From the NCBI GenBank assembly GCA_963811265.1, contig CAWEQS010000020.1, forward strand, positions 1-64,000: a DNA stretch of 64,000 nt, in the 5' to 3' direction. Both the position numbers and the translations under genes were made by a program. Source of the stretch: JAOUJD01 sp963811265. GTDB lineage: Bacteria; Pseudomonadota; Gammaproteobacteria; Burkholderiales; Burkholderiaceae_F. Positions 46,185-55,717 of the stretch are shown here, piece by piece; positions within the stretch are counted from its first letter, which is position 1, and each line of letters begins with the position of its first letter. The notes beneath the pieces are model-generated. The model was not told the origin of the DNA. It made no database searches and saw only the letters and a program-made list of their open reading frames with translations.

Positions 46185-47165
46185 ATGGATCTCGAACGAC
46201 GTCGCCTGCTGGCGGCCGCGGCCGCTGCTGCCGGTGGCACGGTCGTGCGCGCCAACGAGGAGTATCCGGACAAGCCGGTGCGCCTCGTCGTGCCGTTCCC
46301 GCCCGGCGGCGGCGCCGACAACCTCGCGCGCGCCATCATGCCGAAGGTGTCGCAGGCGCTCGGCAAGCCGATCATCATCGACAACAAGCCGGGCGCGGGC
46401 GGCAACGTCGGCGCCGAGCTGGTCGCGGGCTCGGCCGCCGGACGGCTACACGCTGCTGTACGGCACCAACGGCACGCACTCGATCAACCAGGCGCTGTAC
46501 CAGCACCTGCGCTTCGATCCGATCAAGGACTTCGCGCCGGTGTCGCGGATGACCGAGATCGCGGCGATGCTGGTGGTGAACCCGCAGCTGCCGGTGCTGA
46601 CGATCGACGCAGCTGATCCGCTACGCGAAGGCGAACCCGGGCAAGGTGAACTTCGCGTCGGCCGGCAACGGCACCACGTCGCACCTGTCCGGCGAACTCT
46701 TCAAGACGATGGCCGGCATCGACATCGTGCACATCCCGTACCGCGGCGGCGGCGCTGGCGGTCGCCGACCTGATCAGCGGGCAGGTGCAGATGATGATCG
46801 ACGTGATGCCGAACGTGTATCCGCTCTGCAAGGAAGGGCGGATCCGCGGCATCGCGGTGTCGACGTCGGTGCGCTTCCCCGGCGCGCCGGAGCTGCCGAC
46901 GATCTCGGAATCGGGCGCTGCCCGGCTTCGAGGCGAGCGCGTGGGACGGCGTGCTCGCGCCGGCCGGCACGCCGGAGGCGATCGTCAACAAGCTCAATGC
47001 GGCGATCCGCACCGCGCTCGCCGACCCCGAACTGGTCGAGACGCTGAAGAGCCGCGGCGCGCGGCCGGTGGCCGGCACGCCGCAGGAGTTCGCGCAGCAC
47101 ATCGTCGAGAGCACGAAGAAGTGGGCCGTCAGTCGTCAAGGCGTCGGGCGCCAAGCATCGATTGA
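46185..47165 (+). pseudogene. Tripartite tricarboxylate transporter substrate-binding protein (Bug/TctC family), at least four frameshifts
   Basis: Pieces in different frames give a complete Bug-type protein: a signal sequence with RRRLLAAA (Tat-like), then YPDKPVRLVVPFPPGGGADN, GKPIIIDNKPGAGGNVGAEL, DGYTLLYGTNGTHSINQALY, FASAGNGTTSHLSGELFK, QMMIDVMPNVYPLCKEGRIR and APAGTPEAIVNKLNAA. Shifts lie near 46435, 46610, 46755 and 46920, with one or two more at the end before a stop at 47163-47165 (KID). Such proteins bind carboxylates for a TctAB permease, none of which is visible. With so many breaks a true pseudogene is possible, but the conserved blocks all remain. Confidence 0.75.
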
Positions 47166-47197
47166 AATCGCAGCCACCCGGTCATCGAGCAGACAGC

Positions 47198-48040
<843 letters not shown>

Positions 48041-48076
48041 TCCGCGCCGGCCGCGCCGGCGTGTAGTCTCGGTCGT

Positions 48077-49750
48077 GTGAACGATCCCCTGTCCATCACG
48101 GCGGCCGCACGCGACGCGGCCGATGCGGTCGCGCTGCACGTCGGCCGCGACCGTTACACGTTCGCGCAGCTCGCCGACCTCGTGCAGACGCGGCTCGCGG
48201 ACCTGCGCCCCGAACTGGTGCCGGGTCGCCCCGTCCCGCTCGTGGGCCGCAACACCCTGGAGCGCGTCATCGCGCTCTACACGCTGCTCGAAGCGCGCGT
48301 GCCGGTGCTGCTGCTGCACCCGAAGCTGACCGCGGCGGAACGCGCGGCCGAGATCGCGGCGACCGAGCGCGCGGCGGGCACGCTGGCCGGGGACGCGGCC
48401 GTGATCATGTACACCTCGGGCACGACCGGGCAGGCGCGCGGCGCGGTGCTGACGCGCGCGGCGCTGGTCGCCTCGGCGCAGGCCAGCGCGGCCAACATGG
48501 GGTGGCAGCCCGACGACTGCTGGCTGCTTGCGATGCCGATCGCGCGCGTCGGCGGCCTGTCGATCCTGACGCGCTGCCTGATCGCGCGGCGCGCGGTCGC
48601 GCTCGCGCCGAGCTTCGACGCGGCGCTGGTGCCGGCCTGGATCGAACAGTGGCGCACGACGCTGGCGTCGATGGTGCCGACGATGCTGGCGCTGGTGTTC
48701 GAACGGTTTCCCGACTGGCGTCCTCCGCCCTTCCTGCGCGCGATCCAGGTCGGCGGCGCCGAGGCCCCGCCGCGCCTGCTGAAGGAAGCGGCGAAGCGCA
48801 AGGTGCCGGTCGTCCTCACGTACGGCTGCACCGAGACGTGTTCGCAGGTCGTCGTCACGCCGTACGACCAGCGCTTCAATCCCGCGCCGGGCGGAGCGGG
48901 TCTTCCGCTGCCAGGCGCCGAAGTGCGCGTGGCGGACGGGCGCATCGAGGTGCGCGGCCCGATGCGGATGGCGGGCTACCTCGGCGGCCCACCGCTCGCG
49001 GCGGAGGAGTGGTTCGACACGGGCGACGTGGGCCAGTTCGACCCGAACGGCTGCCTGCACGTGCGCGCGCGCCGTGCCGACCTGATCGTCAGCGGCGGCG
49101 AGAACGTGTATCCCGCCGAAGTCGAGCGCGTGCTGGAGGCCTGCCACGGCATTCGCGCGGCGGCGGTATTCGGCGTGCCGGACGAGACGTGGGGGCAGAT
49201 CGTGGCGGCCGCGTTCGTCGCCGACGGCACCCCGCCGACCGACGAGGAACTGGTCGCGTTCCTCGACCACCACCTCGCGAGCCACAAGCGGCCGCGCCGG
49301 ATCGCGTTCGTTTCGCAGTTGCCGCAGACGGGCGCGGGGAAGCTGGATCGCGCGGCGTTGCCTGCGCTCGCTGCCGATGCTTCGCGCGCTGAGCCGCGAC
49401 GAAGGCGCATAGTCGCCTGCGCCTGGGCGGGCTGCGCTCGGGCAGTGCCGTCGACTCCGCGACCGTCGGCGCGGGCGTGCTTCTGCGGCAGTGCTCGCTC
49501 GTGCTGCGGCTTCGCCTCACTTCGCGGCTCAGTGCGGCGGAATTGCGCGCATGGCCCGCCGCCCTCGCGCAACTTCAACGCCCGCTGCCCTGACGGTCGC
49601 TGCGCGAGGCGCCCCGCAGCCCGCCCAGGCGTCGCCGTGGCGTGGCCACGACCGCCGCAGCCGCGCGGAGAGAGGTCCCCGCGCCACGGTCGGCGCGCAA
49701 GGGAGACACAACGCACTCGAAATCCGACGTTGCCTACAACACCCGATTGA
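48077..49750 (+). CDS. menE: Acyl-CoA ligase, o-succinylbenzoate-CoA ligase (MenE)-like
   Basis: An ANL-superfamily ligase starting at the GTG at 48077. Motifs are IMYTSGTTGQARGAVLTRAA (P-loop, with Arg where Lys is usual), VVLTYGCTETCSQV, WFDTGDVGQFDPNG, DLIVSGGENVYPAEVERVLE and the C-terminal Lys in QTGAGKLDRAALPALA. Conserved sequence ends near residue 435 (about 49380). The last 120 or so residues of the open frame are Arg/Pro/Cys-rich and look like read-through of non-coding DNA, so the true stop is probably near 49390-49415. It follows menB by 37 bp, and together they would form and cyclise o-succinylbenzoyl-CoA. Confidence 0.75.
   Translation: MNDPLSITAAARDAADAVALHVGRDRYTFAQLADLVQTRLADLRPELVPGRPVPLVGRNTLERVIALYTLLEARVPVLLLHPKLTAAERAAEIAATERAAGTLAGDAAVIMYTSGTTGQARGAVLTRAALVASAQASAANMGWQPDDCWLLAMPIARVGGLSILTRCLIARRAVALAPSFDAALVPAWIEQWRTTLASMVPTMLALVFERFPDWRPPPFLRAIQVGGAEAPPRLLKEAAKRKVPVVLTYGCTETCSQVVVTPYDQRFNPAPGGAGLPLPGAEVRVADGRIEVRGPMRMAGYLGGPPLAAEEWFDTGDVGQFDPNGCLHVRARRADLIVSGGENVYPAEVERVLEACHGIRAAAVFGVPDETWGQIVAAAFVADGTPPTDEELVAFLDHHLASHKRPRRIAFVSQLPQTGAGKLDRAALPALAADASRAEPRRRRIVACAWAGCARAVPSTPRPSARACFCGSARSCCGFASLRGSVRRNCAHGPPPSRNFNARCPDGRCARRPAARPGVAVAWPRPPQPRGERSPRHGRRARETQRTRNPTLPTTPD
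49420..49631. repeat. 17-bp inverted repeat in the menE-VWA intergenic region
   Basis: CGCCTGGGCGGGCTGCG at 49420-49436 is repeated as its exact reverse complement at 49615-49631, flanking about 178 bp. Shorter inverted matches (around GAGCCGCGA) lie inside. It sits in the likely non-coding stretch between the menE-like conserved end (about 49390) and the VWA gene stop (49734), so it may be a hairpin-forming terminator or an intergenic repeat element. Confidence 0.5.
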
Positions 49751-50775
49751 ACCAGAGCATCGACAGCACCGCGCCGAGCCCGACGAGCAGCGCGCCGAGG
49801 CCGGCGGACGAGCGACGTGATCTCGGTCGGCTGCTGCTTCTCGAACGCGAGCTTCGCGCTCAGGCGGCTGTAGACCTGCTTCAGCTCCTTCGCGTCGGGC
49901 GCGCGGAAATACTCGCCTTCGGTCACGCGGGCGACCTGCTTCAGCTTTTCCTCGTCGAGCCGCACGCGCATCTGCCAGCCGTCGGCGCTGACCGTCGTGC
50001 CCTCGGGCGTGCCCATGCCGACCGTGTAGATGCGCACGCCATAGCTGGCGGCGAGCTCCGCGGCCTTCAGCGGATCGGGCCCGACGTTGCTCTGGCCGTC
50101 GGACAGCAGGACGATCGCGGCCGCCGTGTTGCTGCCGGCGGTCATCTCGCGCTCTTCCAGTTTCTTGCGCGGTTCGTCCTTCCTGCCCTTGGGCGGGTTG
50201 ATGAACTCCTCGACGTTGATGCGCGCCTGCGGCAGCGCCGCGTCGAGCGCGATCGCGAGCCCGCTGCCGAGCGCGGTGCCGCGCTGCGGTTCGAGGCGCT
50301 CGATCGACTTGACGATGTCCTCGCGGTTGTCGGTGGGGGACTGCACGAGGGCGGCCGACGCCGCGATGCCGACCACGCCGATCTTCACGTGCCGCGGCTG
50401 GTTGTCGACGAACGCCTTCGCGGCGCTCTGCGCGGCCGCGAGCCGCGTCGGCTCGAGGTCGGTCGCGCGCATGCTGCCCGACATGTCGAGCGCGAGGATC
50501 ACCGTCTCGATCCGCGCCGGCAGCACCAGCGCGGCCTGCGGCCGCGCGACCGCGAGGATCAGCGCCGTGAGCCCGAGCAGCCACAGCAGCGGCGGCAGGC
50601 CGCGCTGCAGCCGGTTGGTCGCCGCGCCGCCGACCGTCTCCAGCCGTGCGTGGCGCGCGGCGAGCGCGCCGCGTCGCTTCAGCACCCGCGAGTAGACGAG
50701 CATCAGCAGTGGCACCGCAAGCAGCAGCCACAGCATGGTCGGCCACAGGAAGGTGAAGCTGGTCGGATCGCCCAT
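49734..50775 (-). CDS. VWA-domain membrane protein (BatA-like), frameshifted at the C-terminus
   Basis: An inner-membrane protein with two N-terminal segments (TMLWLLLAVPLLMLVYSRVL and LPPLLWLLGLTALILAVARP). The VWA domain has MIDAS motif ALDMSGSMRATD, then SPTDNREDIVKSIERLE and IVLLSDGQSNVGPDPLKAAE. A Lys-rich insertion (PPKGRKDEPRKKLEER) lies in the middle. An extra base near 49805 shifts the last segment to SAGLGALLVGLGAVLSMLWF, a third membrane helix, ending at 49734. It follows DUF58 and moxR, the standard order of this chaperone-like complex. Confidence 0.85.
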
Positions 50776-50786
50776 CGCCCTGGCCT

Positions 50787-51806
50787 TCAGGTCCGGAGGT
50801 GTCGCGGCACCGCGCCCGCCGCGAGCTGGCTGCGGCGCTTGCGCAACTGCGAGAAGCGCAGCAGCGCCTCGTCGAGCGGCTCGTCGGTCGCGAGTTCGAG
50901 GCAGTCGACCGCGGCGGCGGTCAGCGCGGCGCGCAGTTCCTCTTCGCGCTTCTCCGCCGCCTGCGCGAAGCGCCGGCGGAACGCCTTGTCGTGCGTGTCG
51001 ACGAGCAGCTGCTCGCCCGTCTCGGCGTCCTGCATCACGACCAGGCCGATGTCGGGCAGCTCGCGCTCCATCGGGTCGGTCAGTCGCACCGCGACGATGT
51101 CGTGGCGGCGCGCGAGGTCGGCCAGCCGGCGCGACCAGCCCGGCGTGCTGATGAAGTCGGACACGACGAACAGCACCGACCGGCGCTTGATGACGGGACG
51201 CGCCGTCGCGAGGAGTTCGGCGAGGTCGGTGATCCGGCCGATGCCGGTCGGCGAGGGCGCCGCGCTGCGCTCGCCCAGCTTCACCATGCGGTCGAGGATG
51301 TGCAGCACGTGCCGGCGCCCGCTGCGCGCGGGGATCACTTCGTTGGCGTGCTCCGAATGCAGCACCGCGCCGACCCGGTTGCCGTAGCGCGTGAACAGGC
51401 GCGCCAGCACCGCGACGAGCTCGCTCGCCAGCGCGCGCTTGCGCACCTGCTGCGAACCGAAGTCGACCGAGCCCGACAGGTCGAGCACGAACCAGGCGGC
51501 GACCTCGCGGTCTTCCTGGAACTCGCGCACGTGCGGGACCTGCAGCCGCGCGGTGACGTTCCAGTCCATGTAGCGCACGTCGTCGCTGAGCTGGTACTCG
51601 CGCAGGTCCGCGAGGTCGAGGCCGAAGCCGCGGAACAGCGTCCGGTAGTCGCCCTGCAGCACGCCGTCGAGACGGCGCAGCACGGTCCACTCGAGCCGGC
51701 GCAGCAGCCGGTCGGGATCGACCGAGCTGGCCGGCTCGTTGGCGGCCTGGACGTCGTCCGCGATCGTCGCGGCCGACGCCGCCTTAGGCCGTAGCCACCC
51801 GAACAT
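50787..51806 (-). CDS. DUF58 domain protein
   Basis: A 339-residue protein with the DUF58 signature GDYRTLFRGFGLDLADLREY, then QLSDDVRYMDWNVTARLQVP, followed by a VWA-like fold with VLDLSGSVDFGS (DxSxS). DUF58 proteins are genetic partners of MoxR ATPases and VWA proteins. The start overlaps the corrected moxR end by 23 bp, and the stop is 11 bp before the VWA gene start. Confidence 0.9.
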   Translation of the reverse strand: MFGWLRPKAASAATIADDVQAANEPASSVDPDRLLRRLEWTVLRRLDGVLQGDYRTLFRGFGLDLADLREYQLSDDVRYMDWNVTARLQVPHVREFQEDREVAAWFVLDLSGSVDFGSQQVRKRALASELVAVLARLFTRYGNRVGAVLHSEHANEVIPARSGRRHVLHILDRMVKLGERSAAPSPTGIGRITDLAELLATARPVIKRRSVLFVVSDFISTPGWSRRLADLARRHDIVAVRLTDPMERELPDIGLVVMQDAETGEQLLVDTHDKAFRRRFAQAAEKREEELRAALTAAAVDCLELATDEPLDEALLRFSQLRKRRSQLAAGAVPRHLRT

Positions 51807-52795
51807 GGGTTTCCAGTGGCTTCTCGGGGGCCTGCACCGCCTTCAGCACCCGCATGACGATCGCGTCGGCGGTCTGGCCGTCCGACAGCGCTTCGTAGCT
51901 GAGCACGAGGCGGTGGCGCAGCACGTCGGGCACGAGGTCGATCACGTCCTCGGGCAGCACGAACGCGCGGCCGCGGAGGAAGGCCAGCGCGCGGCGCGCC
52001 CTCGATCATGTTGATCGTCGCCCGCGGGCTGGCGCCGAACGTGATGTACGGCGCGAGCTCCTTCAGGCCGTACTGCTCGGGACGCCGCGTCGCCGCCACC
52101 AGCTTCACCGCGTACTGCATCAGCGCCGGATCGACGTAGATCTTGCGGCACTCCTGCTGCAGCTGCAGCAGCTGCTCGGTCGTGCACACGCCGTTGACGC
52201 TCGTCGCGGCGCCGGTGACGCGCTCGACGATCACGAATTCCTCTTCCTCGTTCGGGTAGTCGACCACCACCTTCATCATGAAGCGGTCGACCTGCGCCTC
52301 GGGCAGCGGGTACGTGCCCTCGGTCTCGATCGGGTTCTGCGTCGCCATCACGAGGAAGGGCGCGGGCACCTTGTGCGTCTCGCCCGCGATCGTGACCTGG
52401 CGCTCCTGCATCACCTCGAGCAGCGCGCTCTGCACCTTGGCCGGCGCGCGGTTGATCTCGTCGGCGAGCAGCAGGTTCGCGAAGACCGGGCCGAGCACCG
52501 TCGAGAACTCGCCCGACTTCTGGTTGTACATGCGGGTGCCGACGAGGTCCGCCGGCAGCAGGTCGGGCGTGAACTGGATGCGCTTGAACGTGCCGCGGAT
52601 CGTCTTCGCCAGCGTGTTGACGGTCAGCGTCTTCGCGAGGCCCGGCACGCCTTCGACGAGCAGGTGGCCCTGGGCGAGGATCGCGACCAGCACGCGTTCG
52701 AGAAAGTGGTCCTGCCCGACGACGACGCGCTTGACCTCGTACAGCACGCGCTGCATCAGTTCGCCGGTGTTGCGTGCGGTGTTCTGCTCTTCCAT
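51784..52795 (-). CDS. MoxR-family AAA+ ATPase, frameshifted near the end
   Basis: A MoxR-type AAA+ chaperone: VVVGQDHFLERVLVAILAQG, Walker A VEGVPGLAKT, RIQFTPDLLPADLVGTRMY, Walker B LLLADEINRAPAKVQSALLE, and ATQNPIETEGTYPLPEAQVD. The lid follows with YITFGASPRATINMIEGA. An extra base near 51990-52000 separates it from ARALAFLRGRAFVLPEDVID and the end ETHVRVATA (stop 51784-51786). MoxR proteins use ATP to assemble or activate VWA-domain partners, here encoded downstream in the same unit. Confidence 0.9.
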
Positions 52796-52823
52796 GGCGA
52801 TCCTTGCGTAGTGCTGTTTCGAT

Positions 52824-53783
52824 TCAGAACGGTGGTATGCCGACCGCGGAGCCGGCGCTTTCGATGGTGGCCGCGAAGCCGATGCCGATGAAGGTGCGCG
52901 CCGGCGTCGGGTTCAGCAGCGCGGTGACGATGCCGATCACTTCGCCGTCCATCGAGATCAGCGGGCCGCCCGAGTTGCCGGGATTCACCGCGGCGTCGAA
53001 CTGGATCAGGCCGGTCATCACCTGCTTGCCCTGCGGCGAACGGAAGCTGCGGTCGAGGCCGGAGACCACGCCGGCCGAGGTCGAGGGGCCGATGCCGAAC
53101 GGAAAGCCGATCGCGACCACTTCGTCTCCCGGCCGCAGGTTCGCCGTCGAGCCGAGCGTGGCCGCTTCGAGGTCGTCCGGGATCTTCTTGGCGCGGATCA
53201 CGGCGAGGTCGTTCTCGGGGTAGGTGTTCAGCAGGTCGACGTCCGATTCGCTGCCGTCGAAGAACGTCACGGTGACGCGCTTCGCGCCGGACACCACGTG
53301 CAGGTTGGTCAGGATCGTGCCGTTGTCGACGATGACGACGCCGCTGCCCACGCCCTGCATCAGCTCGTTGCCGCCGGGTTCGTCGAACTCGTCGTAGCCG
53401 CGCACGCGCACCACCGAGTTCATCACCGCGTCTGCGGCCTTGGCGGCCCGCGACGGCAGCGTCTTGTTCTCCATCGTGTACAGGACGGCGTCGTCGATGT
53501 CCTCCTGCGTCAGCGCGGGCGGGGCCGGACGCATTGCGTCGCGCGCGGCGAGCAGGCCGAGCGCGAACGCCACGCCGACGACGAAGACGACGGCGCGATC
53601 GTGGCGCTTCAGGAAGCTGGCGCGGGGCGGGGCGGCCCCGGATGTCGATGCGCCGGGTGCGGCCGGCGGCCCGGACGGCGCCGGGGCACGCGGACCTTCG
53701 GAGGCCAGCGGGGGATTGGGCGAAGCCGCGGGTCCCGCCTTGCGGGCCCGACTGGCGCTGCTGTAGAGCGCGGGCTTCTTCAT
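52824..53783 (-). CDS. Membrane-anchored trypsin-like serine protease (S1C/DegS-like) without PDZ domain
   Basis: A 319-residue protein. A Pro/Ala-rich cytoplasmic N-terminus precedes one membrane segment (AVVFVVGVAFALGLLAA, about residues 64-80). The protease domain has H162 (TNLHVVSG), D192 (ENDLAVIRA) and S271 (NPGNSGGPL), the full HtrA-type triad. The frame stops shortly after FIGIGFAATIE, so the PDZ domain of DegS/DegP is absent. It lies upstream of moxR on the same strand (28 bp gap) and may be part of the same unit, possibly processing its VWA partners. That link is inference. Confidence 0.85.
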   Translation of the reverse strand: MKKPALYSSASRARKAGPAASPNPPLASEGPRAPAPSGPPAAPGASTSGAAPPRASFLKRHDRAVVFVVGVAFALGLLAARDAMRPAPPALTQEDIDDAVLYTMENKTLPSRAAKAADAVMNSVVRVRGYDEFDEPGGNELMQGVGSGVVIVDNGTILTNLHVVSGAKRVTVTFFDGSESDVDLLNTYPENDLAVIRAKKIPDDLEAATLGSTANLRPGDEVVAIGFPFGIGPSTSAGVVSGLDRSFRSPQGKQVMTGLIQFDAAVNPGNSGGPLISMDGEVIGIVTALLNPTPARTFIGIGFAATIESAGSAVGIPPF

Positions 53784-54100
53784 CGGAACTCCATTGACGC
53801 GCCCCCTCGAGTCCGGGCAAAAGTAGCACGGGCGCTGCGCGCGGTCATGGCGTCGCCGTCCGCTGGTCGGTGCGCGCCGGCGGAGCGCGTACCCCATGCG
53901 CGGCGCGCGGTCTTTCCGGCGGAACGATGCCTGCCGATGAGCGTCACACGGTGTCGCACCGGTCCTGTGCCTCGCGCCGTTGGTCTTCGATGCGGCAGAC
54001 GCGGGCGCGTGCGGTGCTAGAGTGGCTCGCCGCGCGCCGGTCCGTTCAGCTTGGTCCCGCGCTTCGCCGAAAGGTTCGACACGAGGAGTTGGGAGTCCCG
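53784..54100. other. Divergent intergenic region between the protease and the second VWA gene
   Basis: This 317-bp GC-rich stretch separates the divergent protease and VWA genes and must hold both promoters. I see a GAGGAG ribosome-binding site for the plus-strand VWA gene at its right end. No convincing -35/-10 pair or inverted repeat is visible. Open frames crossing it look like extensions of the neighbouring genes. Confidence 0.4.
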
Positions 54101-55189
54101 ATGCGGTTCCTGTGGCCCGACGTGCTCTGGCTCCTGCTGCTGGCCCCCGCGCTGGTCGCGGCGTACGTCCTGATGCTGCGGCGGCGCAAGAGCACGGCCG
54201 TCCGCTATGCGAGCCTGACCCTGGTGCGCGACTCGATCGGCGCCGGGCAGCGCATTCGCCGCCACGTGCCGCCTGCGCTGGTGCTGCTGGGCCTGGTCGC
54301 CGCCATCGTCGCCGCCGCGCGCCCCACGGCGACGGTCACGTTGCCGTCGCAGTACATGACGGTCGCGCTGGCGATGGACGTGTCGCGCAGCATGCAGGCC
54401 ACCGACGTCGAGCCGAATCGCCTCGAGGCCGCGCAGGCCGCGGCCCGGTCCTTCATCCACGAACTGCCCAAGAACGTCCGGCTCGGCATCGTGTCGTTCG
54501 CCGGCACGGCGGCCGTCGTGCAGACGCCCACCGAGAGCCGCGACGACATGCTCGCCGCGATCGACCGCTTCCAGTTGCAGCGCGCCACCGCCACCGGCAG
54601 CGGCCTGCTGCTCGCGCTGGCGATGCTGTTCCCCGACGAGGCCTTCGACCTGGAGGCGGCGCTGTTCGACCCGCGCTTCAGCTCCGGCCCGCGCCCCGCG
54701 CCGCTCGAACGGCGGAAGGCGCTGGATCCCGCAAAGGCGGGCGCCGCGAAGAAGGAGCCGGTGAAGCCCGGCAGCTACACCGGCGGCGTGATCATCCTGC
54801 TGTCCGATGGCCGCCGCACGACCGGACCGGATCCGCTCGACATCGCGAAGATGACCGCCGACCGCGGCGTGCGCGTCTACACCGTGGGCTTCGGCACGCG
54901 CGAGGGCGCGTCGATCGAGTTCGAGGGCTACTCGTTCTACGTCCGCCTCGACGAGGAGACGCTGAAGAGCATCGCCAAGATGACCGGCGGCGAGTACTTC
55001 CACGCCGGCACCGCGGCCGACCTGCGCAAGGTCTACGAGACGCTGAACGCGCGCATCGCGATGGAGACGCGCGAGACCGAGATCGGCGCGCTCTTCGTCG
55101 GCGCCGCCGCGGCCCTGCTGCTCCTGGGGGCGCTGCTGTCGCTGCTGTGGTTCCACCGCGGCGCGCCGCCGGTGCTGGCGACTCGGTAA
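54101..55189 (+). CDS. Second VWA-domain membrane protein (BatA-like)
   Basis: A paralogue of the minus-strand VWA gene: two N-terminal membrane segments (VLWLLLLAPALVAAYVLMLR; VPPALVLLGLVAAIVAAARP), the MIDAS motif LAMDVSRSMQATD, GSGLLLALAMLFPDEAFDLE, a Pro/Lys-rich insertion (LDPAKAGAAKKEPVKPGSYT), and IILLSDGRRTTGPDPLDIAK. It ends with a C-terminal helix (LFVGAAAALLLLGALLSLLW). The sequence is intact. GAGGAG precedes the ATG. It lies divergent from the protease/moxR unit and probably works with the same MoxR ATPase. Confidence 0.9.
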   Translation: MRFLWPDVLWLLLLAPALVAAYVLMLRRRKSTAVRYASLTLVRDSIGAGQRIRRHVPPALVLLGLVAAIVAAARPTATVTLPSQYMTVALAMDVSRSMQATDVEPNRLEAAQAAARSFIHELPKNVRLGIVSFAGTAAVVQTPTESRDDMLAAIDRFQLQRATATGSGLLLALAMLFPDEAFDLEAALFDPRFSSGPRPAPLERRKALDPAKAGAAKKEPVKPGSYTGGVIILLSDGRRTTGPDPLDIAKMTADRGVRVYTVGFGTREGASIEFEGYSFYVRLDEETLKSIAKMTGGEYFHAGTAADLRKVYETLNARIAMETRETEIGALFVGAAAALLLLGALLSLLWFHRGAPPVLATR

Positions 55190-55210
55190 CGCAGCGCGCT
55201 CGGCGGTGGT

Positions 55211-55446
55211 TGCGCGGCAGGCGGGGTGGGGCGGGCGCGGCTGGTGCGGCGGTCAGCGCTGCGCGCTGACTTCGCTGTGCTGCTCGTCGAGGGCCGTGCG
55301 GCGCAACTCGCTCTGCGCGCTCCGCGCGCGCCGCTCGAACAGGGCGCCGCAAGTTAGAGGACGAGGCGCGCTGCGCGCGCCCGGCCCTCGGCTGCGCTGC
55401 TCGCCGCCGCACAAAGCCGCGCCCGCCCCACCCCGCCTGCCGCGCA
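55211..55446. repeat. Hairpin repeat element A: 31-bp perfect inverted repeat with structured core
   Basis: A 31-bp arm at 55212-55242 is repeated as its exact reverse complement at 55415-55445; a further 8-bp pair (TGCGGCGG at 55245-55252, CCGCCGCA at 55404-55411) lies just inside. The core has its own small hairpin, GTCAGCGC-TGC-GCGCTGAC (55252-55270). Positions 55248-55292 match element B (55589-55633, opposite strand) at 41 of 45 bases. It lies in non-coding DNA after the VWA stop. No transposase or target-site duplication is visible. Confidence 0.75.
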
Positions 55447-55480
55447 TGAAGCGCTAGCCCCTCACCTGGGAAGGCGTCGT

Positions 55481-55667
55481 GGCGAGTTGGGTTCCCGCGG
55501 CGCCGGGCTTCGGGGGCGCCGAGCAGCGCAGGCGAGGCCGGGGCATTCGGCCAGCGAGTGCCTTGTGTTGGCCCTCGCTGGCCGCCGGCCTCGTCGAGCA
55601 GCACAGGGAAGTCGGCGCGCAGCGCCGACCGCCTCCGTAGCCCGGCGCCGCGGGAACCCAACTCGCC
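55481..55667. repeat. Hairpin repeat element B: 29-bp perfect inverted repeat, related to element A
   Basis: A 29-bp arm at 55481-55509 is repeated as its exact reverse complement at 55639-55667. Inner arms CCAGCGAG / CTCGCTGG and a GAGGCCGG / CCGGCCTC pair continue the stem, so most of the 187 bp could fold into one long hairpin with a loop near the centre. The strand opposite to 55589-55633 matches element A. The element ends about 50 bp before the exporter start and could affect its expression. Confidence 0.75.
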
Positions 55668-55717
55668 GGGGATCGAGGCCGCTTGTCCGCGGCAGGGATT
55701 TCCAGCACGCTCGGCGG

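Noticed and set aside
48976..51690. Minus-strand open frame of 904 residues
   Set aside because: Its central section is the VWA gene; the ends are read-through into the antisense of menE and another frame of DUF58.
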